Below, one piece after another: positions 45,786 to 57,973 of a stretch of DNA of 64,000 nt. Where the stretch lies: positions 1 to 64,000 of the forward strand of contig SKCR01023800.1 in the NCBI GenBank assembly GCA_019454045.1. Direction: 5' to 3'. Each line of letters begins with the position of its first letter. Within the stretch, counting starts at the first letter, position 1. The notes below the pieces were generated by a model, which made no database searches, was not told where the DNA came from, and saw only the letters and a program-made list of their open reading frames with translations. The position numbers were made by a program, and so were the translations under genes. The DNA is from Zanthoxylum bungeanum (lineage: Eukaryota > Streptophyta > Magnoliopsida > Sapindales > Rutaceae).

Positions 45786-47740
45786 TGTTACATCCCCAAT
45801 CCAGGAAGGTTATCGGCAGATGATGGATTCCATTACCACCTAGCCACTAACTATAACTAAAATTACAACCATTTTTTTTATATTAATGTCTTTTCATCTT
45901 AACATTATGCATACACAAACACTTCATAAAAGTATTTTAATACATGAATCACAAGAACATATATAATCTGGATACTTTGTATAATCATATACAAGTCATG
46001 CATCAAAAGAAAAAAAAAAGAAACTACATTCTATGTGAATGTAGATTTGACATGATGGACCCATATATCTAGTCACTGCAGTGCTACTCTTGTCCCTGAT
46101 CCATGTCTCCAAAACATGGTTATGGCAGATCAGCTGGAAGAGCCTGCAAAATTGAAGAGTGGTGGGGAGGGGTGGGTGCGTCCTGAGGAACTCATTGAGT
46201 GGAGCTATAAAACCAGAAAACAACATAAGTAACACTAGGTTGAATATTCATGATAAAAAGCTATTTTCTGAAATTATAAAATTTAATTCTAGTATTTTCT
46301 TTCAAATTTTTTTGTAAAAAAATAATTTGTAAAATCAACAATCTGTAATATTTAAAAATTTGTAGCAAATCTGACGCATGTGGGCGTTACATCTCACCAT
46401 CCCCCTATATGCCTAAACTAGTGGTCATGGGGTGTTACTTCTCACAGTCCCCCAAGCTACTAAAACTAGAAACAGTGGTGCTGATCCATGCTACCCTACT
46501 GACCCCGAATCTATATCTAGGGGCATTACGTCGTCCCCATAGTCCTGAACTACGTGTGCAAATGTTCTGGATCCGTCTATTCCAAGTTACATACTGAGGT
46601 GGGTTTTTCTCTCATGCCTCCAAAACCATAAAACCATAGTTTTGAAATTATTCTCATCATCAAATGCATCTGACATCAATCTTTGTCAAAGATGATTAAA
46701 TCATAAATCTCAACTCGTATGAAATTAATAACTGAATAAACTTGTAATAAAGATCAAATAAATCCAAAGAACTATAAATCCAAATCTTGAAACTTAATAA
46801 AAAAAATTCTGAAATAAGTACTCCACTCAGCGTACTATGGCAAGTTTGGTTCGGTACACAGCTTGGGGTATCTTCAAGTGCCTTAACGTCGATCTAAAGT
46901 CAAATAAATCGTTAGTTTTCTTGCAATTGATAGAAAAGCATATGCAATGCATGATTGATGTTTTATACTTGTAGCATGGCTTAACGCGTGTCTATACACT
47001 TATGAGAAACTCTTAGCATACCCTCTAGCATCTTAGGATGAAACTGAAATGGATAAAATTAATCATGGGAAAGTTTAGTCACTCGTCGCGACACTGGCCC
47101 ATGGGTGTTGTGACACACACTTAAACAGCCGAGGTAGTGAGAATCTGATGGTTCTGTGTCACGACGTATGGTTTTAGGCATCGAGACTCCCACGCACATC
47201 GTGATATGGTTAAACATCACGACTTCCCAAAATATAACCGAGACAGTGAGCATCCACTATTTTCATCTCGCGGCGCTAGCCCATTGGCGTCACGATGTTC
47301 ACATGAGCTGAACGAGGCATATGACATTCTTTTATTACGTGTCACGATGTAAAGTGTTGAGTGTCGCGACGCTCGACCAATTCAGGGCCAACACCAAATC
47401 TCCATCTTCCATCTCAAGCTTTACAATATTACCCAAATTGTATCAACTCCAAGTATACAAATCATCATCAATAACCTCATCATAACATCCATTTCATAGA
47501 TTCCAACTTAGCTCAATGCCCAGAGATTTCATAAATTGGGGGTTTCTCACAATCATTATTTTCTAAATTCAATAACCATCTATGCATTATAAAACTCAAG
47601 TAATTAACATCTAATAATCACCAAGCCAGTAAAACATCAACATTTTAAATTTGGATTAGGTCTTTCACATATCGAATCAAATTCCTTCTTCATAATTGGA
47701 GTCTTCAAGCTTCTTTTTCTCGTCATTAGTCTTGATTTTG
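45786..47740 (-). repeat. 5' LTR of gypsy B (outer edge approximate)
   Basis: The inner edge in element sense is ...GATGTAACA, next to the TGGTATCTGAGC primer site. The region has no gene. At 46385-46540 a GGGYGTTACATCTCAC-like word appears three times. At 47080-47390 there is an imperfect repeat of about 95 bp with GTCGCGAC and GTCACGAC cores. Confidence 0.6.
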
Positions 47741-49766
47741 TGATGGTTTAGTAATGAGTGGTAAATGTATCACTATTTCCCACTCATTTGACATAATATT
47801 TTGTATGGTTTCTTGAGTTTTGTGAATATTTTGATGTGTTTTGTGTTATTTTGTAGATAAATAAAGTTTCAGGACTCTCTGGAGGTGATTTAAGGCCAAA
47901 ACAGTGAAAAATGGACAAAAAGACAAAATTTCTTTTGGGCGTCGCGACACGATCTGCATGTCGCGACCGCTAATGTGCGCCAGAGTCTGCTAACGTGCAT
48001 CATACACGTGTCATCATTCGAGAAGTTTCTTAAAATACGCCAGACACATGTCATCATCAAAGAAGTTTGCTAAAATACGATGTGCCACGTGTCATAATTG
48101 AGAAGTTTGCTAAATTACGCCTTGCTAACGTGTGAATGTCACGTGTCAACATCACAAAAACTTGCTAACATGTGTCGTGCCACGTGTCACCATCACACGC
48201 TACCGATAATCATCATCGCTATGTCAGCACAATTATTGAGTAATAATTCACCCATGCCACGTGTCACCATCTCAGCCAAAGACACCTGCCACGTGTCACC
48301 GTTTCTGTGTTATGCGCCGTAAATCACGGCGTGTCACGACGTGCAAGGGTGGCGCGTCGCGACTCGCGTGATAAAAAAATATCTATAAATTGAGGCCGAA
48401 TTTTCAGATTTGAATTCATATTTTCTTTTATGTAATTCCTTAAGAATACTAGAGGACTGTATCTTGTTTGTTTATTTATAGCTTTCAGTAATTAATTTCC
48501 GCTTTTGCACTTTCTTTTCTTTACTTTTCAGTCTTTATTTTCTGTAATTTACTTTTACGCAATAATACTTTTCTTTCTTTACTTTTCAGTTTTTACTTTT
48601 CAGTAATGAAGAGGTAACTCCCCCTTGTTGGGGTAAAAGGTAAAGCTTTTATTACTAAATATTTAGATTAATCTTCCTTAATTATAATATATAAACTAAT
48701 TAAAACCTGACTTAATGAGGATACCGTTATATTGGTCGGCTGGTAATTATTAAAATTAGTTTTAACCTGACTAAACTGGATACCGCCTGGTTCGTCGGTT
48801 GGTAATTAATTATTAATTTGCTTAATCAGGATACCGCCTATATGGCAGGTTGGTAATATCATGCAAAGTTAATATATTATATTAAGGGAAATATCTAAAA
48901 TAGTAGTGATAAAAGTGGATCCTTTTACTCCAGCATCTTCTTTTATTGAATTTTACATTTTTAATTTTCCGTATTTACTTTCAGTCATTTACTCTACAGT
49001 AATTTACTTTATGTCTTTTATTTTTATTAAACTTTTACCATCCCTAGTTATGTGTCGTAGCTAAACCCGTTATCTGGGGTTGTAATGAATTCTAATATCA
49101 CTAGTTTATAAGGGGTTATTTTATAGTTTGGGTAATATAAAGTTTATTTATTAAGTTTTAAACTTAATGCTTCTTGTTAACTGGCCATTAATAAGATTGA
49201 TCGGGTAAACTTAAAATAAACTTGACAAATGAATTTTAGGTTTCAGCCTTAGACTTAATAGCCAACGATCTTCCTTGAGGATAGATAACCCTTTAATAGA
49301 TTTCCTTACAGGATAGACATATACCTGTCGGGCTGGGGTAGCCACAATTGGAACTTAATCTTAATGAATTCAGGTAACTTGGTTGACATAGACATATGAT
49401 TAATTGGGTTACACTGAGTATTTGCATCCGACCAACAACAGAGGCTTTGGTAAATTTCGTGTTCCAGGTTAGTAGACCAATATATTACACAAACATAAAA
49501 TAACCACTTCATCTTTTATAAGATATTAGAAAGATTCACAATCATAGATAGTTTCTTAATATTAAATTTTCCTAAACCCAATTTCATGCCATTTTATTTT
49601 CTTGTTTTTAAATTTAAAATCACTATCCAATAAATCAATCCATTAGATACTCGTAAACATTTGACTTCATAAATTAATAGCTTAGGTATTAAGTCCTCGT
49701 GGGATCGATACTTTTTATACTTCTTGAAAGATATGTACGCTTGCGTTATACGAGTATGACAAAGCC
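47741..49766 (+). repeat. 5' LTR of Athila-like element D (edges approximate)
   Basis: The start TGATGGTTTAGTAATGAGTGG and a following dyad (GAGTGG...CCACTC) resemble the LTR start of C. The end lies shortly before the primer-site-like GAAGCCATTATCGGGGAC (49779). At 48005-48300 it holds six exact CACGTG boxes. An ACTTTTCAGT-type repeat lies at about 48520-48610 and a three-fold GGATACCG repeat at about 48718-48840. Confidence 0.65.
48005..48300 (+). promoter_or_regulatory. G-box array in the LTR of D
   Basis: Exact CACGTG at 48005, 48086, 48140, 48181, 48258 and 48290, plus CACATG at 48045. Nearly all are followed by TCAYCAT or TCAAC. The first three sit in a tandem unit of about 41 bp containing AGAAGTTTGCTAAA. 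G-box/ABRE words bind plant bZIP and bHLH factors; that these act as an enhancer here is inferred. Confidence 0.75.
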
Positions 49767-49879
49767 GATCAAGTTTTTGAAGCCATTATCGGGGACTTAT
49801 TTGTCTTTCACTATTAGTTTTGAGGTTAGATACATTTACTTGTATCTAATTTCTTTTTACTTATTATTTTTATTTTCTT

Positions 49880-50836
49880 GTGTTTCAGGTTCTCAGACAC
49901 TATATGAGACAAACCAGAAACTTTGAAATCCGATCGTTTGACCCAGAGATTGAAAGAACTATCAGACAGTTGAGAAGGGAAAGGCGAGAAGGCCAAGAAG
50001 TAATCATTAATATGGAGCCTAAACCTTTGGAGGTTGCACCACCAATTCCCATTCGAGACAGAACCATTCTGGTGGTTGACGACCTCATTTCCTACATTGT
50101 ACTTCCTTCATTACCAGCAAATGCGTGTGACATCAAAATATACATTCAGATGATTCAACAGTCAGATCGGTTTGAGGGGAATGCAACTAAAGATCTTAAT
50201 GCCCACATCAGCAACTTCCTGGAAGTTTGCGGCCCTTTCAATTACAACCGAGCAGCTGAAGAAGCAATGAGACTGCGTGTTTTCCTATATTCCTTGAAAG
50301 ACCGAGCTAAAGCTTGGCTACATTCACTACCAGCAGGTTCCATCAAAACTTGGAACACTCTAGCCACTAAATTTCTTGCAAAGTACTTTCCACCAGCCAG
50401 AACTGTAAAGCCGAGGAATGACATCACATCCTTTATGTAATATGACTCAGAATCCCTTTGGTACAAGGATTTGCTCAGAAAATATCCTCACCATAAGATC
50501 TCAAAATGGCTACAAGTCCAAACCTTCTACAATGGACTTTCTGGAATAATGAGAACCACAATTGATGCTGCGACTGAAGGAGCACTAATGGCAAAAGGAG
50601 AAGATCAGGCCTGAGACTTAATTGAAGAAATAGCCAACAATAATTCTTTGTGGCCAACAGAAAGGAGCATGATCCAAAGAATCGCAGGAATTTATGAAGT
50701 TGGAGCCAACACAGCACTGAATGCCAAGTTGGATATGATTTGCAAAAATTTGGAAACTTTTAACATAAAGGTTAATGGTGGATCCAAAAGTTCACCATTC
50801 GGAGGAGCACCAGAGTCAGAATCTTACAAACAATAA
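49880..50836 (+). pseudogene. Gag of element D
   Basis: Frame 49880-50440 (186 codons) has FDPEIERTIRQLRRERREGQ and the gag core RLRVFLYSLKDRAKAWLHSL, FLAKYFPPART. After a TAA at 50438-50440, similarity goes on in the same frame (LWYKDLLRKYPHHK) to a further stop near 50612. It then resumes in 50648-50836 (RIAGIYEVGANTALNAKLDM). This is the capsid-type protein of Athila elements. Only a few stops separate it from an intact frame. Confidence 0.85.
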
Positions 50837-51041
50837 GAAGAGACAGTAAACTATGTCAAAAATTTCAACAGATATGGGAACAATCTATATTCCAACACCT
50901 ATAACCCGGGTGGAGGAATCATCCCAATTTTTCATGGAGCAACAATTCAGGGCAAATGAACAATCCACCATCCGGATTCCAACGGTAAAACAAGAGCCAT
51001 GAGTATGAAAAATAACCAGAAATAGCAGAATTGCTTGCCAG

Positions 51042-52003
51042 TTGAAAAAGCAAGAAGCAAAATATGAAAATTTAGCATCTAGGGTTCAAAATCAAGAAAC
51101 CAAATATGATGCTATGATTCAAAGTCAAGCAGTTTCTATGAAAACACATGAGAGTCAAATTAGACAACTGGCCAATGTCCAGAGTTACAGATCGCCAGGT
51201 AATCTTCCCAGTAACATAGAACCAAATCCAAGGAACCGAGGAAGGAGAAATGTCAAGCCATCACCTTGAAAAGTGGTACTGAAATCAACAAAGATGTTGG
51301 AATCAAGGCATCCATTGAAGAAGTTCCAAAAGATGCAGTTCCACAGATGGAGGAAAAAGAAACAATGGAAAAAGATCAAGAAAGAATCACTTCATCTCCA
51401 CCTTTTCCACAGTGTCTTCAGAAAAAAAAAAAACTAGATAAAAAGTTTGCTCGATTCTTGGAGGTATTCAAAAAGCTGCATATCAACATCCCATTTATAG
51501 AAGTGTTGAAAGAAATGCCCATCTATGTCAAATTCATGAAAGACATTCTCTCACGAAAATGGAGATTGAGAGATTACAAGATAGTAGCATTGATAGAAGA
51601 ATACAACGCCATCATTCAGAGGAAACTTCCCCCAAAGTTGAAGGATCCTGGCTGTTTCACTGTCCCTTGCACCATTGGAGAACATTACATCGGTAAAGCT
51701 TTATGTGATTTAGGTGCAAGTATTAATTTGATGCCTTTTTCGATTTACAGGAAATTGCAGATTGGAGAAGCAATACCCACCTCAGTCTCTTTGCAAGTTG
51801 CTGATAGAACGCTCACATTTCCGAGAGGTGTAGTTGAAGATGTGCTGGTCAAATTTGACAAACTCATTCTCCCATCAGATTTTATTATCCTTGACATGGA
51901 AGAAGACAAAGATATGTCAATCATCATTGGGAGACCATTCTTGGCTACAGGTCGAACTGTTATTGATGTACAAAAAAGGAGAACTAAATATGAAAGTACA
52001 TGA
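51042..52003 (+). pseudogene. Gag tail and protease of element D
   Basis: 51042-51269 is a coiled-coil-like tail with QNQETKYDAM. Frame 51266-52003 (245 codons) holds KLDKKFARFLEVFKKLHIN, then the retropepsin region with KALCDLGASINLMPFSIYRK, and IIIGRPFLATGRTVID. D-L-G-A at the active site is the form common in Athila-type proteases. The long open frame suggests moderate age. Confidence 0.85.
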
Positions 52004-52034
52004 CTAAGAAGTTACCTTTAATGTTTTCAAAGCC

Positions 52035-53770
52035 ATGAAATTCTCGAGTGATGAAAATGAGGAAGAATGTTTCAGAATTGATGTTGTTGATAGTATCATC
52101 CGGGAAATTGATACAATTCCCACGGATAAACTTGAAGCTTGCATCACCAACGTGACTGATAGCGAGCTAAATGTTGAAATTCTGGAATGTATCAACTATC
52201 TTGACAAGCCATTTCATTTCAAATCAACACCACCAGTGGAAAGTCTAGAACTACCAAAGAATGACCGAATCAAACCTTCTATTGAAGAACCACCACAACT
52301 AGAGCTGAAGTCACTTCCAAGCCATCTCAGGTATGCTTTCTTATGAAACGCTTCTGATTTATCTATGATTATTTCTTCTTTGCTAACATTGGAGCATGAA
52401 GAAAAGTTGCTGAGAGTGTTACGAGAGCACAAAAAAGCTATTGGCTGGAGTATAACAGACATTCGAGGCATTATTCCATCATTTTTCATGCACAAGATTC
52501 TGATGAACGATGAGTACAAACCCACAGTGAATCATCAATGGAGACTCAATCCAATCATGAAGGAAGTTGTGAAGAAATAAATCATCAAATGGTTAGATGC
52601 TGGCATCATTTACCCAATCTCAGACAGCAGTTGGGTGAGTCCTATGCAGTGTATGCCGAAGAAAGGATGAATTACTATAGTCACAAATGAAAAGAACGAG
52701 TTGATTCCAACAAGAACAGTGACTGGATGAAGAGTATGTATGGACCACCATAAGTTGAACAAAGTAACAAGGAATGACCATTTTCCGCCGCCATTTATTG
52801 ATCAGATGCTAGACAAACTGGCGGGACATGAGTTTTATATCTTCTTGACGGATATTTAGGTTACAATCAGATTTCCATCGCCCTAGAAGATCAAGAGAAA
52901 ACCACATTTACATGTCCGTATGATACTTTTGCTTTCTGCAGGATGCCATTTGGATTATGTAATGCCCCTGCCACATTTCAACATTGCATGATGGCCATCT
53001 TCTCAGATATGCTGGAACGAAGTATGGAGGTTTTCATGAATGATTTCTCTGTGTTTGGAGACTCTTTCGACCACTGCTTGTAAAATATGGAACAGGTGTT
53101 ACAAAGATGCGAAGATACCAACCTGGTACTAAATTGGGAGAAATGCCACTTCATGGTGCAGGAAGGCATAGTTCTTGGACATCAGATCTCATAAAAAGGG
53201 ATCGAGGTAGACAAAGAAAAGATTCAAACAATTGAAAAACTACCTCCACCAACATCTATCAAAGGGTTTCAGAGCTTTCTTGGACATGCAGGTTTTTACA
53301 GGAGATTCATCAAAGACTTCTCAAAGATTGCTAAACCTCTATGTAATCCTCTGGAGAAGGATATGCCTTTCAACTTCACCAAAGAATGTCACAAAGCTTT
53401 TGAGATCTTGAAACATAAGCTGGTCTCTGCCCCCATCATAGTAGCACCAGACTGGACCCTTCCATTTGAGGTGATGTGTGATGCTAATGATTTTAATGTA
53501 GGTGAAGTTTTGGGACAACGTAAAGCAAAGTTTTTCCACACCATTTATTATTCCAGCAGAACTCTAAATGAAGTTCAACTCCACTACACAACCACTAAAA
53601 AAGAGTTGCTTAAAGTTGTGTTTACTTTTGACAAATTCTGCTCTTATCTGCTGGGTCCCAAAATGGTGATCTACACAGATCATTCAGCAATCAAATATTT
53701 AATCGCGAAGAAATATGCAAAACACAGATTGATTTGTTAGATACTTCTACTGCAAGAATTTAACGTGGAG
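52035..53770 (+). pseudogene. RT and RNase H of element D
   Basis: 52035-52346 and 52365-52580 are the region before RT (LREHKKAIGWSITDIRGI). RT motifs follow with stops: HKLNKVTRNDHFPPPFIDQM, then FCRMPFGLCNAPATFQHCMM. The active site reads FMNDFSVFG, so one catalytic aspartate is asparagine. Frame 53363-53740 has the RT-RNase H junction (KAFEILKHKLVSAPI, TLPFEVMCDANDFNVGEVLG, MVIYTDHSAIKYLI). Copia E interrupts just after. Confidence 0.9.
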
Positions 53771-53787
53771 ATCAGAGATAGAAAATG

Positions 53788-55663
53788 TGTTGGACAATTA
53801 TGACCCATAGCGTCACTATTTGTAAAAGACATTGTGATTTTTGTACAAATTAACTATGTGACAATGGAAATTGCATTTTATCAATTTTGAAATTAGATTA
53901 CTTAAATATATAAATGATAAAAGTCCTTATGATTAGTTCCGAATTATAAGATATGAGACAATATCAATCCACAAAGGTTTAATCATTAAATATCCCTAGT
54001 CGTAGTATTATTGAGACTGGACATCGATAATGCAGAATAGACTAGTATCGCACTTGTGCGTGTTACAGAAGTGTAACAACATAGTTCTCATATATTTAAG
54101 TATTTGATACTTATGCAAGTGTGATAAGGGGTTATGTTTAGCGATGGTACGGAAACAGCTTTGCTATGAATAGATCCCTCGGAATCCCATTGGTAGTATG
54201 ACTATGTGTCCATGGGAATCTGAATCAGGGTAGGTGTATTTGGTCTTAACATGAGACTTGCATCTCTAGTACTTGCGATAATCAATACGCTTTGGTTTTG
54301 TTCGTCCGGGGCTTTAACAGGTTTTGTGTACACGTCTTCTGGGTTTATTGAGAATCGTAGTGTATTGGATGTGATGTCAAGACGGAAGTATCACATCAGT
54401 CATATGGAGATGATGATCACACAGGGATACAGAATTGGTACTATAATGTGTTGCAACCATCGGGATAATATGACAAGGTCATGATTATCCGATTAAAGAG
54501 ACTAGTTGCTTGTGATCCAATATATACTTCATTCGGGGCAGACACTATTCCAGCCCCAAGCCTTGCATGTGACATTCGATACTGGATCGCAATACGTAAT
54601 ACTACGTATACTATACTTGACAAAGATTATATATTCCTTAAAGAATATTTCTGGAGAATTGGGTAGTCACGATGCTTTGTTAGAAGCCAACCATATCTCG
54701 TAAATTGGTAAGAACGTGATACGAGGTATGCACGTATTCGGATAGTCCGACAACCAAATTTACTGGCAACATATCCAGGGATCTCATGAGTCACTTCCCG
54801 AAGATTCACCGATGATGTATGACTCAAACATAATTAATCTAGGATTAATTATAAGAGAGAGAAAAATTAATATAGGATTAATTATGGTAAAAATTTATCT
54901 GGGATAAAATTCTATTAGAAGAGAGAAAACGATTAATTCGGAATTAATCGATAAAATAATCTATTAGATATATTAAATGAAATTAGATTTCATAACGGAA
55001 TTAAAATTGAATTTTAATTCGGGCGAATGAATTAATTTAGAATTAATTCACTAGCGACTTTAATAGTAATTTTACTAGGCATAATTATTTAATTAAATTT
55101 GATTTAATTAAGTCGCAACGGAAAATTCGTTAATTCAGAATTAACGAACCCGAGCCCAGAATGTATACTCGGATTTTGAATCAAGTGGGGCTCATAAATC
55201 ACGTCACAAGTCACATCACCTAGTCATTTTAATCAACTTTTAGTTGATGGAATTTGTGGGTTGTTGATGACTTGTTTAACACACAAGTTGTTGAGATGAT
55301 GGATATTTACCAAAGATTAGATTTTTGGTATATCATTTTGTTTTTGGAAAATCAAATAACAACACTCATCATTTTCACTCATTTCTCCCTCAACCGAAAC
55401 TCTCTCTCTTTCTCCTTAAACTCTCCATTACCGAGAACCACAAGGAAGAAATAGGGGAAATTGTTGCAATTTTCTCCATTGCTAGCACATCAAATATCAT
55501 ACAATCAAAATGAGGAGATTGGAGCAACTTCAAAAGAGCAAAAATTTTAAACTCTACACATCCATCTAACCGAGCATTGTAAGTATATTTCCGCTATCCT
55601 TATTTCCGTATTCACATTATTTCATGCTTGAAATGATCTTGGTTTGACCCTAGAAACCCACCA
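53788..55663 (+). repeat. 5' LTR of copia E
   Basis: 1876 bp, TGTTGG to CCCACCA (CCAACA in A). The hairpin ladder lies at 54831-55146. Confidence 0.9.
54831..55146 (+). repeat. Hairpin ladder in the 5' LTR of copia E
   Basis: Series matching that of A, again with 5-base centres: TAATTAAT-CTAGG-ATTAATTA (54831), TTAAT-ATAGG-ATTAA, TTTAT-CTGGG-ATAAA, CGATTAAT-TCGGA-ATTAATCG, GAAA-TTAGA-TTTC, GAATTAAAA-TTGAA-TTTTAATTC, GAATTAAT-TTAGA-ATTAATTC, TAATTAAA-TTTGA-TTTAATTA and CGTTAAT-TCAGA-ATTAACG (55128). Centre bases differ from A while length stays five. Confidence 0.9.
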
Positions 55664-55925
55664 ATGGTATCATGAGCTTATTTGAGCATGAAATTGATTT
55701 AGGGTTCTTAATCTAAAATTTGGGTATTGTTGATTTAAGCATAATTTGATCAAATTGTTTGTTTGAGTATGCTTAGATAATGTTAATTTAGAGTTATGCA
55801 TGATCAATTTGATGAAAAATTAATTGGATTAATTTTCCCCGAAAACATATGCTTGGCCGAATCTTGAAGTGCCCTAAAGTCATGGTAAATTTTATTTTTT
55901 TGACCATTGGATATGTTTAAATGCA

Positions 55926-55927
<2 letters not shown>

Positions 55928-55960
<33 letters not shown>
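55928..55960 (+). repeat. (TA)n microsatellite
   Basis: About 16 TA dinucleotides in the leader of copia E. The aligned place in A has no such run. Confidence 0.9.
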
Positions 55961-55964
<4 letters not shown>

Positions 55965-57160
55965 TTTGTGATTTAATTGGATTAAAATCAAAATCAGATA
56001 TAAAAATCTCAAATTTCCGTGACTTGGATAGTATATTAATGACTTGATTTTGTTTCAATAATATTAGACATGTATTGAAAATAATAATGCATGATTAATT
56101 AATTAAATTGATGTTTTGAAAATGTTAATTTAAATAATTAATTAGTGCAATATACTTTAATTAATTAAATTGTGAATTTTAGAATATTGGAATTTAATTA
56201 ATTAGGCTTAATTTGGAATTGGGCTAAAATTGTTGTATTTTGGCCTATGGGCTTGGTTGGGCCAAGTTGGTTTAGGACAATTGGATTGGATCCAAATTGA
56301 GCCTAAACCATTCTATTAAGTCCAAATATAATTAATGGGCCTTTTAAAATTTAATTGGGCCTATTGGGCCAAAATTAATTTTATGGAAAATAGGGTGATT
56401 CCTTAATTGGGCCTTGGCATTTGGGTTTAACCCATATTGGCGAAAGCCAGTGCCTTATGAAATTAATTAAAAGCCCATTGGACTTTAATTAAAATTGACA
56501 TTGGATGTTAATTGGGCTTTGAGATCCATTAAGATTAGATTTAGAATCTAAGTCGTAAAGGCGCATTAAAAGTGTAATTATTTAATTTGGAATTAAATAT
56601 AGAATTAGTATTGAATACAAATTAAATCGAATTTAAAATTTTAGTTCGATATAATTCAAGAATACGAACTTGGAGTACTTATTCTTAAAACGAGTTGGAC
56701 TCGCGCAAATCAAATCGTTGTTTGAACATTGGATGATCACTTAATTCAAAGATTAATTAATTGGATTATATTGATTGAATAACATGCTTTGTGTGAATAC
56801 ATGGATGTGTTGTATGAATAATGTATATCGGATGAATATTAGATGGGTGAGGGTAATTTTGAAAATTATGTAATAAATTTAGAATTTATTAAATTGGATC
56901 TGCGTGTCCAGGCTTTATCTCTCGATTCTTTGTAATTCTTTTCTCACTAATTCCCCTCAATGTTAATGAGGTTTCTTTGATGTATTATGTAATTGGGTAG
57001 AAGTTATAATAGTGATAGTCAGAGAGAGAAAAATGAGTGATTTGTTCTAGGAATAATTTGTGAGATATCCATATGTATATCATTATTAATTTATTTATCA
57101 CGCCTTATTATGTTTTTAGAATGCATGCTTAAGGGTGTATGATGAGACCTAATCAAAGAT

Positions 57161-57300
57161 AATTAATTGGTTGCAAATTACGCGAAAAACCCTCAACAAA
57201 TATTAAGCGTTTTCCTTCCATTGAGTGATTAATTAATTGGTTGCCAATTACGCGAAAAACCCTCAACAAATATTAAGCGTTTTCCTTCCATTGAGTGATT
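57161..57300 (+). repeat. 70-bp tandem duplication in the leader of copia E
   Basis: Copies 57161-57230 and 57231-57300 differ at one base (TTGCAAATTA against TTGCCAATTA). A and F have one copy, so it arose in E and is young. Confidence 0.95.
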
Positions 57301-57973
57301 CATTCTCAAGATCCAAGATTGGCATTGGTTTGTTGGCCAAAGTCAATACCTTTGTCCATCGCGGATGTGTTTGAATCATGAAGACTTTGTTCCATATCAT
57401 ATGTCTTGGCCAAGTTGTGATTTGTTGGCCAAAGTCAAGATCACTTCTTGTCCATCGTATCGATTACGAAGCTTTCCAAAGTCAATGAGTCCCGCTTAAC
57501 TGGAATAATTAAGCTTGTTGTGCCAAAGCCAAGGCTTAGTTGATTCAGAGGAAAAGGTTAGGAAAATATATTAGATATATTGGCATATATATTGTATATA
57601 TGTTTTGGACTTGGAGGTCCACCTATCAGATCTAGGAATTGGATGAGATCCAATTGATTTTAGAGATCTACCTAGTTAAATATCATACAGCTTGTTGGCC
57701 AAAGTCAAGATTGTGTGTTATTTAACGGGATCCTAGCCCACTAGGAAACTAGGTTTCCCGAGTACTCAATAGAGGGTTAGAGGCTCGTCGAAAAATAGTG
57801 GGAGGCCAATATTGAATTTACAATTTTGTTCAAATACTTGACATTACGCGCTTTCAAATTATTTTGTTAATTATACATATTTATTAGTTGGACTAATATT
57901 TTATTATTTTTCTTGTAACAGTTAGACTATACATACACATCATTAATTGAATAGTTTGACTATTGTAATTAAG

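Larger units (their letters stand above)
42781..47740 (-). mobile_element. Gypsy element B, gag-protease-RT half with 5' LTR
   Basis: Upstream half of the minus-strand Ty3/gypsy element whose other half is 25218-27305. Order in element sense: LTR (about 47740-45786), primer site TGGTATCTGAGC (rc of 45771-45782), gag, protease, RT, then the break caused by C. The LTR outer edge is uncertain because element D follows directly. Confidence 0.8.
47741..53787 (+). mobile_element. Element D: Athila-like Ty3 retrotransposon, cut by copia E
   Basis: 5' LTR, leader, gag, protease and RT/RNase H run in order on the plus strand until copia E interrupts at 53788. The continuation (integrase, 3' LTR) is not in the window. 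The protease D-L-G-A motif and the tRNA-Asp-like primer region support the Athila/Tat group. Confidence 0.85.
55664..57973 (+). other. 5' leader of copia E
   Basis: The 2.3-kb untranslated leader starts with the primer site (55665). It contains a TA microsatellite (55928-55960), hairpins at 56495-56511 and 56535-56551, a 70-bp tandem duplication (57161-57300), and the four GTTGGCCAAAGTCAAG words at about 57332, 57424, 57517 (variant) and 57693. No coding frame is supported. Confidence 0.75.

Noticed and set aside
49880..50440. D gag as a host gene
   Set aside because: It is the usual Athila gag, followed by protease and RT and preceded by an LTR and a primer-site-like sequence.
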